This document shows, piece after piece, positions 24,346-31,533 of a stretch of 34,201 nucleotides of DNA; position 1 is the stretch's first letter, and every line of letters begins with the position of its first letter. The position numbers and the translations under genes were made by a program. Below the pieces are notes generated by a model. That model was not told the origin of the DNA and made no database searches. It saw only the letters and a list, made by a program, of their open reading frames with translations. The DNA is from Armatimonadota bacterium (GTDB lineage: Bacteria; Armatimonadota; JAAZEB01), in NCBI GenBank assembly GCA_012512265.1, contig JAAZEM010000142.1, forward strand, positions 1-34,201, given 5' to 3'.

Positions 24346-26730
24346 ATGCCCAAACTCGGTTCCATGCCTCAACCGGGAGGCAGGATCTGGCTCAGAGCGC
24401 TGAGCCGTGTCGTATGGCTGGTGGCGCTGGCAACTCTGGCGCTGCCGGCGGGGGCGGTCACCCTGGCCAGGGAAGGCAGGGCGCCGGCGACCCTCTTCCT
24501 GGCGGTGGGCGCGACAGCGGCAGAGGAGACCGGAGCGCAGGAACTGGCCGCCTATCTGAGCCAGGTGACCGGCGCAACCTTCACGGTGACCCGCGAGGGA
24601 CAGGGCACGGCCAGGGGAGCCAGCATCTACGTGGGCCCCACGCGCTTCGCGGCGGGACAGGGGATCGATTGCACGAAGCTGGGCCCCGAGGAGTGGGTAA
24701 TGCGCACGGTCGGTGATAGCCTCATCCTGGCAGGCGGCCGGCCGCGCGGCACGCTGTATGCCGTCTACCGCTTCCTGGAGGACGTGATCGGCGTCCACTG
24801 GTGGAACGCTTACGAAGAAACCGTGCCCAAACAGCCGACTCTCGAAGTGACCGGGCTCGACCGGCGCGGCAAGCCGGTCTTCCGCTACCGCGACATCTAC
24901 ATGCTCTACGCGCACGATGGCGGCCGCTTCGCCGCGCGCAACCGCCTCAACCGCGAGGGCGATGCGCGGATCAGCAAGGAGTACGGCGGGAGCATGGAGT
25001 ACGGCCCCCCTTATCACGTGCACACCTTCTTCATGTACATTCCGCCGGAGGAGTACTTCGAGAAGCACCCCGAGTGGTTCTCGCTGGTCAAGGGGAAGCG
25101 CTCCGCCGGGCGCACGCAACTCTGCCTCACCAACCAGGAGATGCGCGCCTTCTTCCTGCAGCGCCTGCGAAAGTATATCGCCGATTCGTGGGCAGCGGCG
25201 AAGAAGGAAGGCCTGCCCGTGCCCCTCGTCTTCAGCGTCTCGCAGAACGACTGGGGAGGCCAGTGCGAGTGTGAGAACTGCCAGAAGATCACGGCGGCCG
25301 AGGGTTCGGAAGCCGGGCCACTCCTCGATTTCGTGAACTGGCTCGCGGACTCCATCAAAGACGAGTACCCCGAGGTCTCGCTCGATACCCTGGCCTACAT
25401 GTACACCCAGAAGGCCCCGAAGACGATCCGCCCGCGCGATAACGTGATCATCCGCCTCTGCGATACGCACAGCAACTTCACGCGCGCGATCACCGATCCC
25501 GAGAACACGGCGTTCCGCGAGCACCTGTTGAGCTGGGCGAAGATCGCCAAGAACCTGCGGATCTGGGACTACGCCGTCACCTTTGCTCCCCACTACGGCC
25601 TGCCGCTGGCGTCGCTCCATACCTACGCGCCGGACTACCGCTTCTACGCCGAGAACAACGTCGAAGGCGTCTTCACCGAGCACGAGTATGAGGTGCTCGC
25701 GGACATGCGCGACCTGAAGATCTGGATGATGATGAAGCTCCTGGAAGACCCCTACCGGGATCCCCAGGCGCTGGTCCGGCAGTTCACGGATGGCTTCTAC
25801 GGTCCGGCTGGCCCCATGATTCGCGACTACCTCGCCGCGCTGGAGAAGGCCTCTTCCGAAAAGATCAGCTACCTCTCGATGGGCGCGTCACCGTCGCAAT
25901 ACCTTTACCTCGATCTCGATTTCATCCGCAACTCCCAGGCGCTGTTCGACCGGGCCGAGGCCGCCGTCGCGGGCGATCCTGTCCTGCTGCGCCGGGTGCG
26001 GCACGCGCGGCTGCCTCTCGACCGGGCATCGCTAGTGCTCTTGCCTCGCCTCATGCGCGAGTGGGTGGCCCGCGGGAACAACCCCGAGGTGTTGCCCTTG
26101 GATCGCGACGCGGTTGCCCAGCGATGCAAGGCGACGTGGTATGCGGAGGTGGACCGGCGCATCCCCGAGAAGCGCCGTCAAGCCGAACGCGCGAAGGCTG
26201 ATGAGGAGATACTCCCTCTCATCACACGCCGGCCCTACGTGCCCCTGCCCGAGAAGTTCCGCAACCTGCCGGCTGGCACTGTCTTCGACTACACCGCCGA
26301 GACGAGCCGCAACTGGCAGAACCGAGTGAAGGTGGTGCCCGATCCCGAGGCCGAGAGCGGGATCACCAACCGCCTGGAGCTCACGGACGAGGAGATGGAG
26401 AAGTACGCGCTGCCGATGCCCTGGGGCCTCTACAACCAGATCGCGAAAAAGGGCGTTGGGAGCGTCTCCATCCGGCCGGAAGACGTGCCCGGACCCGGGT
26501 ATCACTGGTACCGCATGGGCAGCTTTCCGATTGCCCACTCCACCTATGTCTACTTCTTCTGGAGCTGGATCATCCAGGTGGATGTCGATGACGTGGCCGA
26601 CAGCAAGCGCCCTGACCAGAAGTATACCATCTGGGCGCGCGTGAAGTTCGAGGGGCCCCGCTTCCCGCATGGAAAGCCGGACCAGAAGAACGCAATCTGC
26701 GTCGAGCGCGTGGTGCTGGTGAAGGAGTAG
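24346..26730 (+). CDS. Secreted DUF4838 (alpha-glucuronidase-like) protein
   Basis: The protein has 794 residues from ATG 24346, with AGGAGGT at 24334-24340. A signal peptide is visible (about 1-37, RVVWLVALATLALPAGA). Residues 40-160 form an alpha-glucuronidase N-terminal-type domain (AAEETGAQELAAYLSQVTGATFTV, then GGRPRGTLYAVYRFLEDVIGVHWW). The central DUF4838 domain follows: IPPEEYFEKHPEWFSLVKGKR (from 234), QLCLTNQEM, SVSQNDWGGQCECENCQ with a CxCxxC group near 305, and FTEHEY. A C-terminal strand-rich region from about 640 may bind sugar. The family is related to GH67 and to other TIM-barrel hydrolases, but activity has rarely been shown. It probably acts outside the cytoplasm on uronic-acid glycans, in keeping with the epimerase gene before it. 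Confidence 0.85.
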   Translation: MPKLGSMPQPGGRIWLRALSRVVWLVALATLALPAGAVTLAREGRAPATLFLAVGATAAEETGAQELAAYLSQVTGATFTVTREGQGTARGASIYVGPTRFAAGQGIDCTKLGPEEWVMRTVGDSLILAGGRPRGTLYAVYRFLEDVIGVHWWNAYEETVPKQPTLEVTGLDRRGKPVFRYRDIYMLYAHDGGRFAARNRLNREGDARISKEYGGSMEYGPPYHVHTFFMYIPPEEYFEKHPEWFSLVKGKRSAGRTQLCLTNQEMRAFFLQRLRKYIADSWAAAKKEGLPVPLVFSVSQNDWGGQCECENCQKITAAEGSEAGPLLDFVNWLADSIKDEYPEVSLDTLAYMYTQKAPKTIRPRDNVIIRLCDTHSNFTRAITDPENTAFREHLLSWAKIAKNLRIWDYAVTFAPHYGLPLASLHTYAPDYRFYAENNVEGVFTEHEYEVLADMRDLKIWMMMKLLEDPYRDPQALVRQFTDGFYGPAGPMIRDYLAALEKASSEKISYLSMGASPSQYLYLDLDFIRNSQALFDRAEAAVAGDPVLLRRVRHARLPLDRASLVLLPRLMREWVARGNNPEVLPLDRDAVAQRCKATWYAEVDRRIPEKRRQAERAKADEEILPLITRRPYVPLPEKFRNLPAGTVFDYTAETSRNWQNRVKVVPDPEAESGITNRLELTDEEMEKYALPMPWGLYNQIAKKGVGSVSIRPEDVPGPGYHWYRMGSFPIAHSTYVYFFWSWIIQVDVDDVADSKRPDQKYTIWARVKFEGPRFPHGKPDQKNAICVERVVLVKE

Positions 26731-26755
26731 TCTCCGAGCATCCGACCAACCATCT

Positions 26756-26788
26756 GCCAGGCCCTCCCCTGGCAGGGGAGGGCCTGGC
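26756..26788 (+). terminator. Perfect 14-bp hairpin after the DUF4838 gene
   Basis: GCCAGGCCCTCCCC (26756-26769), a 5-base loop, GGGGAGGGCCTGGC (26775-26788). It starts 25 bases after the stop codon. No T-tract follows, but its stability makes termination the likely role. The remaining bases to 27048 show no gene or clear promoter. Confidence 0.65.
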
Positions 26789-27048
26789 GGGCATCCCTGC
26801 GCATCCAGCGGGCGCCCGACGCGTCGCGCTGCCCCCGTCCGGCATCCACAACTCGGCATCCCCCTGGTGAAACAAACGGCCTGGCAAGCACCCTCTAACA
26901 GTGCAGAGGCGTTCTGGCACCCTGCCCGGAAGCGGCGACGCAATCTCTGCCTTGATGGCCCGTCCCGCAAGCCTGCCGGAGCGCACCCTCTCACGCGCCG
27001 GTCGATTGCCACACCTCATGGCGGCGCGTGGCTGGATGGAGAGTTGGT

Positions 27049-28809
27049 ATGGGGAGGACCGGCGACGGTGATGCTCCGATCCGTCACATGACGGCACGGA
27101 GCAGTCGCGCGATCAAGACAGGATACCAGCGTTTCGAGCGCCCCGTGTATGATTACGCTGCCAAGTATGCCCCCTGCCGCCGAGGGTGCCCCGCCGGCCA
27201 CGATACGGCCTGGGCCACCTGCATGATCAGCAAGGGGCGCTACGACCTGGCCCTGCGCGTGCTTCGCGAGGAGAACCCCTTCCCATCGGTCACCGGGCGC
27301 GTCTGCCATCATCCCTGCGAGGATGCCTGCAGCCGTGGCGATTACGACCAGCCGGTCGCGATCCAGGCCCTCGAGCGCGCCTGCGCCGAGTATGGCGACA
27401 CCGATCCCGTCGAGCTAGCGCCGCGGCTTCACGAGGAGAGCGTCGGCATCATCGGCGCCGGGCCTGCGGGCCTGGCGTGTGCCTATCACCTCGTTCGCCT
27501 CGGCTATCCGGTCACCGTCTACGATGCCAACGATACCCCCGGCGGGATCCTGGCCTACGGGATTCCCGCCTACCGCCTGCCCCGCGAGGTACTCGAGACC
27601 GAGATCGACCGGCTGCGCCGAATGGGCGTGGCGTTCCGCTGCGGCGTGCGCATCGGCGTGGATCTCTCCTTCGCGCAGCTGCGCCAGTCGCATCACGCCC
27701 TCTTTCTGGCGCCAGGATTGGCACGCGCACGCCAGCTCTCCGTGCCGATGCCAAAGGACCCGCGCGTTGAATCGGGGGTGGCGTTTCTGCGCGCGGCCAG
27801 GCTTGGGGTAGCGCGCTCCGTGAGCGGCCACGTGGTGGTGATCGGCGGGGGCGACGTGGGTATCGATGCCGCCCGCTCCGCGTTGCGTCTGGGCGCCGAG
27901 AAAGTCACCCTCTGCTGTGGCGAGGCACGCACCGAGATGCCTGCCCATCCCGAGGAGATCGAGGCGGCCCGGCACGAAGGCGTCGAGATACTTGACCGGG
28001 TGGTGCCCGCCCGCGTGGATGCCACCAGGAACAGCGTGAATCTGACCCTCCTCCCCGTGCGCGCGATGCGCAGGGATCCGGACGGCACCCCGCGGTTCGA
28101 TGTGGAGGAAGGCCCTGGATGGCAGATCCGCGCGGCGCGCCTCCTCTATGCCGTCGGACAGGAGGCCGACCTCTCCTTTCTCCCGCCGTCGCTGGCGCAA
28201 GGCCAGCGGTTGCGCGTCGATGCCTGGGGCCAGACCAGCCTGCCCGGCGTCTTCGCGGGAGGCGACATCACGGGCGCGTATGGTGTCGCCGAGGCTGTTG
28301 GAAGCGCCAAGCGAGCGGTCATCGGAATCGATGCCTGGCTGCGCCGCCTCCCGATGGAAGGTCTGGAGGAGCTGGTTGCGGTGGGCGATTCGCCCATCGT
28401 CTCGATGCACGCCTACCACGCCTACCGTCACGGGGAGCGCGTCATCCCATCCCGAACGGAAGTGCGCATCGACGAGATCAACCTGGACTATTTTCCGCCG
28501 GCCGCGCGAGCCCGACCGCGCGAGGTGGACCCGGAGATCCGGGCGAGCGGTTTCCTGGAGGTAGCGCTGCCGTTGAGCGCAGACGAGGCGCGCGAGGAGG
28601 CCGGACGCTGCTTCAACTGCGGCACGTGCAACATGTGTGGGAACTGCTTCATCTTCTGCCCCGACTCGTCTGTCTTCCAAAGGCCGGACTGGGGCTTCGC
28701 GATTGACCTCGACCACTGCAAAGGGTGTGGCGTCTGCGTCGAGGAGTGCCCACGTCAGGCAATGTCGATGGTACCCGAATCGGAGAGCGTGAGTGAAGGC
28801 TGTGAGTGA
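27049..28809 (+). CDS. GltD-like FAD/NAD(P) oxidoreductase with N- and C-terminal Fe-S modules (PadH-like)
   Basis: The protein has 586 residues from ATG 27049 (GGAG 7 bases upstream); ATG 27088 is an alternative. The order is: an N-terminal Fe-S domain with Cys43, 47, 58, 86, 90 and 94 (CRRGCPAGHD, CHHPCEDAC); an FAD-binding GAGPAG at 136-141; an NAD(P)-binding GGGDVG at 266-271; FAGGDITGAYGVAEAVGSAKRA closing the FAD site; and a C-terminal part with CFNCGTCNMCGNCFIFCP (from 521) and CKGCGVCVEECP (from 557) for two [4Fe-4S] clusters. It resembles the small subunit of glutamate synthase and the PadH subunit of phenylglyoxylate:NAD oxidoreductase. It likely passes electrons between NAD(P)H and the alpha/beta subunits encoded next, whose start overlaps its end by 17 bases. 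The C-terminal part can serve as the delta subunit. Confidence 0.85.
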   Translation: MGRTGDGDAPIRHMTARSSRAIKTGYQRFERPVYDYAAKYAPCRRGCPAGHDTAWATCMISKGRYDLALRVLREENPFPSVTGRVCHHPCEDACSRGDYDQPVAIQALERACAEYGDTDPVELAPRLHEESVGIIGAGPAGLACAYHLVRLGYPVTVYDANDTPGGILAYGIPAYRLPREVLETEIDRLRRMGVAFRCGVRIGVDLSFAQLRQSHHALFLAPGLARARQLSVPMPKDPRVESGVAFLRAARLGVARSVSGHVVVIGGGDVGIDAARSALRLGAEKVTLCCGEARTEMPAHPEEIEAARHEGVEILDRVVPARVDATRNSVNLTLLPVRAMRRDPDGTPRFDVEEGPGWQIRAARLLYAVGQEADLSFLPPSLAQGQRLRVDAWGQTSLPGVFAGGDITGAYGVAEAVGSAKRAVIGIDAWLRRLPMEGLEELVAVGDSPIVSMHAYHAYRHGERVIPSRTEVRIDEINLDYFPPAARARPREVDPEIRASGFLEVALPLSADEAREEAGRCFNCGTCNMCGNCFIFCPDSSVFQRPDWGFAIDLDHCKGCGVCVEECPRQAMSMVPESESVSEGCE

Positions 28810-29971
28810 GGGGCACGGGCAGACCGCCCGCATGATCAACGGCGCAGAGGCGATGGCCATTGGCTTCGAGCTGGCGGGGGTGCGCATCGCCTACACCTAT
28901 CCGATCACGCCCCAGGCCGAGGTGATGGAGACCTTCAGCCGCAGCAACCGCATCGTCACAATCCAGGGAGACAGCGAGTACAGCGTGCTGGCGGGCGCGC
29001 AAGGCGTCGTGTGGGCCGGCGAACGGTGTGCCGTGGCCACGGCCTCCCAGGGGCTGGTTCTGATGTCCGAGGTCCTGTGGGAGGTGGCGGGCAACCGGCT
29101 GCCGATCGTGATGGGCGTCTTCAACCGGGCGCTGAAGGGCCCGGGGTGGTGCCTGGGCGCCCAGCAGAACGATACGCTCTTCATGCGCGACACGGGCTGG
29201 CTACAGTTCTACTGCGAAACCGCCCAGGAGATACTCGACCTGATCCTGATCGGCTTCCGCGTTGCCGAGACGATCTGCCTTCCGGTTCTCGTGGCCGGCG
29301 ACGGCTTCTACCTCTCGCACGAAACCGAGGAGGTCCTCATTCCCGACGAGAAGGCCGCCGCGGCGTTTGTGGGTGAGCGGATGCGCTGCGAGGCCCCGAT
29401 GCCCGACCCGCAGGCCGACTATGGCGGGCTGATGCCCTCTCCCAAGTACTTCCGCGCCTACCAGCGCATGCACCACGACGTGCGCCGCGCCGCCGCCGTC
29501 TTCGATTCGGCCGCGCAGGAGTTCGCCACGCGCTTCGGCCGCCACTATGGCCGGATCTCACCCCTCTACACGGAGGATGCCGAGACGGTGGTGGTCTCGG
29601 CGGGAACTATCTGCGGCACCATCCGCGAAGTCGTGGAGCAACGGCGCGAGCGAGGCGAGTGCGTCGGCATGGTCAAGCTGCATGCGTTTCGGCCCTTCCC
29701 CGCCGAGGCGCTACGGGAGGCCCTGGGGAACGCCCGCCGCGTCATCGTGATCGACCGCAACCTGGCCCCTGGCCTGGGCGGGATCTTCGCATCCGAAATC
29801 CGGCTGGCGCTCCATGCCCGCGGCGTGCCCGCGACGGTTTATTCCTTCATCGCCGGCCTGGGCGGGTCCGACGTCCCCCCCGGGTTGATCGAAAGCGCCC
29901 TGGATTACGCCGGCGAGCAGGCCGATCCCCCGGACACGCTCTTCCTCCTTGACACCGGGATCGAGGCCTGA
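28793..29971 (+). CDS. 2-oxoacid:acceptor oxidoreductase subunit alpha (PorA/PadG-like)
   Basis: The protein has 392 residues from GTG 28793, with GGAGAG 7 bases upstream. It matches the alpha subunit of pyruvate:ferredoxin-type oxidoreductases: MINGAEAMAIGFELAGVRIAYTYPITPQAEVMETF (14-48), where the YPITP loop contacts the thiamine diphosphate pyrimidine; GDSEYSVLAGAQGVVWAGERCAVATASQGL; then a transketolase-C-like domain with VVVSAGTICGTIREVVE and RVIVIDRNLAPGLGG. It oxidatively decarboxylates a 2-oxoacid to an acyl-CoA together with the beta subunit. Substrate is not set by the sequence; pyruvate, branched-chain or aryl 2-oxoacids are possible. It overlaps the preceding FAD subunit gene, so the two are translated together. 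Confidence 0.92.
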   Translation: MKAVSEGHGQTARMINGAEAMAIGFELAGVRIAYTYPITPQAEVMETFSRSNRIVTIQGDSEYSVLAGAQGVVWAGERCAVATASQGLVLMSEVLWEVAGNRLPIVMGVFNRALKGPGWCLGAQQNDTLFMRDTGWLQFYCETAQEILDLILIGFRVAETICLPVLVAGDGFYLSHETEEVLIPDEKAAAAFVGERMRCEAPMPDPQADYGGLMPSPKYFRAYQRMHHDVRRAAAVFDSAAQEFATRFGRHYGRISPLYTEDAETVVVSAGTICGTIREVVEQRRERGECVGMVKLHAFRPFPAEALREALGNARRVIVIDRNLAPGLGGIFASEIRLALHARGVPATVYSFIAGLGGSDVPPGLIESALDYAGEQADPPDTLFLLDTGIEA

Positions 29972-30128
29972 GCCTTCTGGGGACCGGCTAGAAGGAGAAT
30001 CTGCGAACAATACGCCATCCGATCTTGCTTTGCACGCGGAGAGAGCGAAACATTCGCGATCAGGTGTCCCTCTAAATCGCTTAGCAGGCGTGCTGGCAAC
30101 ACTCCCTTGCGGGGAGGAGCAGTTTGCG

Positions 30129-31085
30129 ATGCCAGCGCCCCGGGGGAAGCGGCGGATGGAAAGACTGAGCCAGTTGTTGCAGGTGGATCCGCGGCAGGAG
30201 ACGGCGTTCTCACCCGGGCACAATGCGTGTCCAGGGTGTGGCTCCACAACCGCGTTACGGATGGTGTTGAACGCCGTGGGCGATCGCGCCATCTACTTCG
30301 TGCCCGCGAGCTGCGCCAGCCTCTATTTCACTCCTTCGGACACCACCACGACTCGCGTTCCAGTGATCCACACTCTTTTCCCGGGCGCCTTCGCGGAAGC
30401 CGAGGGCATGGCGCGTGCACTCCAGCTCCAGGGCCGCGACGAGAAAGTGGTCGTATGGGCTGGGGACGGCTGTTGTTACGACATCGCCCTGGGCTCGCTC
30501 TCCGGCGCCGCGGCGCGCGGTGCCAATCTCCTGGTCATCTGCAACGACAACGAAGGCTACCAGAACACGGGAGGCCACCTCTCATCCGCGACACCCCCGG
30601 ATGCGCAGACGCGCACAGGCCGGCGCGGCGATCAGGTTCCTGGAATCACGCGGCGCAAGGACCTGGTGGAGATCATGGCGGCGCACCGCGTTCCCTATGT
30701 GGCGACGGCTTCCGTGGCCTATCCGGAAGACCTCCAATCGAAGGTGCTCAAAGCGCGAGAGATGGAAGGCTTCCGCATGCTTCTGCTCCTGACCCCGTGC
30801 GTCACCTGGGGATTCGAGAGCCGGTATTCGGTGAAGCTGGCGCGCCTGGCCGTAGAGACGGGCTACTTCCCGCTCTATGAGGTGGAGGGCGGGCGCCACT
30901 ACCGGATCACGCACGAGCCGGCCATGCTACCCCTGGAACGTTTCACGCGCCTCCAGCGACGCTTCAACGGGGGCGACCTCAACGCGCTCCACGAAGAGAT
31001 CGACGAGAAGTGGGCCGAACTCCGCTTCCGAAGCGAGCGCTCCCGGCGCGAGCGCGTGCAACGGCCCGCGTGGGTGGCAGCCTGA
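30129..31085 (+). CDS. 2-oxoacid:acceptor oxidoreductase subunit beta (PorB/PadI-like), TPP-binding
   Basis: The protein has 318 residues from ATG 30129, with GGAGGAG 9-10 bases upstream. Cys34, Cys37 (CPGCG), Cys62 (PASC) and Cys224 (TPC) are placed as the four ligands of the proximal [4Fe-4S] cluster. The TPP site is GDGCCYDIALGSL (from 112) and NDNEGYQNTGGHLSSATP (from 140), the standard metal-and-diphosphate motif. It holds the thiamine diphosphate and forms the active site with the alpha subunit. It lies 157 bases after alpha, in a gap with no other gene. Its stop overlaps the start of the next gene (TGATG). Conserved gamma-subunit motifs (GRGGQG type) are not found anywhere in the window. 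Confidence 0.92.
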   Translation: MPAPRGKRRMERLSQLLQVDPRQETAFSPGHNACPGCGSTTALRMVLNAVGDRAIYFVPASCASLYFTPSDTTTTRVPVIHTLFPGAFAEAEGMARALQLQGRDEKVVVWAGDGCCYDIALGSLSGAAARGANLLVICNDNEGYQNTGGHLSSATPPDAQTRTGRRGDQVPGITRRKDLVEIMAAHRVPYVATASVAYPEDLQSKVLKAREMEGFRMLLLLTPCVTWGFESRYSVKLARLAVETGYFPLYEVEGGRHYRITHEPAMLPLERFTRLQRRFNGGDLNALHEEIDEKWAELRFRSERSRRERVQRPAWVAA

Positions 31086-31414
31086 TGAAACCCTCTCGCC
31101 CCACCATCCACTGCCGCGTCTTCTCCCTCGAACCGCCGCGGTGCGAGTTTGCCCCGGACCTTCCGGAGTACTCCGATGCGGTCGTGACGTTCGATTTCAC
31201 GGATGCCCTCCTGACGGATCTCGGTCCAACGCTCCTGATGCTATATGCGTCCTATGCTGGCCCGCCGATTACGCGCGACGCCCTGGTCGAGCTTGCGCAG
31301 CCGTTCGTCGCCATCGAGGTGGAGCATGCGACTCAGGCGGATCTGATAGCACGGGCACGCGAAGAGTATCCCGCCGTGCTGGCGCGCGCCCGCGAGCGGA
31401 TCGCCGCGCTCTAA
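31085..31414 (+). CDS. Unknown 109-residue protein coupled to the oxidoreductase operon
   Basis: The start ATG 31085 shares a base with the beta-subunit stop (TGATG), so translation is probably coupled. The product is a small soluble protein: an N-terminal strand region (PTIHCRVFSLEPPRCEFAPDLPEYSDAVVTFDF) and a helical C-terminal half (ITRDALVELAQPFVAIEVEHATQADLIARAREEYPAVLARARERIAAL). There are two Cys near the N-terminus, no signal peptide and no membrane segment. I do not recognise the family; it is not a gamma or delta subunit. A regulatory or assembly role for the oxidoreductase is only a guess from position. Confidence 0.6.
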   Translation: MKPSRPTIHCRVFSLEPPRCEFAPDLPEYSDAVVTFDFTDALLTDLGPTLLMLYASYAGPPITRDALVELAQPFVAIEVEHATQADLIARAREEYPAVLARARERIAAL

Positions 31415-31533
31415 CCCGCAGAAGGAAACCCACTGGCTGTCGCGAATTGATCCCATGCCGTAGTTGCGCAGGCCCCACGCAATGGCTCGCAGTGGGTCAT
31501 CCGGCAGGCGAGGCATCCTGGAAAAGATAGGGG

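Noticed and set aside
23332-25683. Long minus-strand open frame (about 783 codons)
   Set aside because: It is antisense to the epimerase and DUF4838 genes, both of which have clear family motifs. The antisense product has none.
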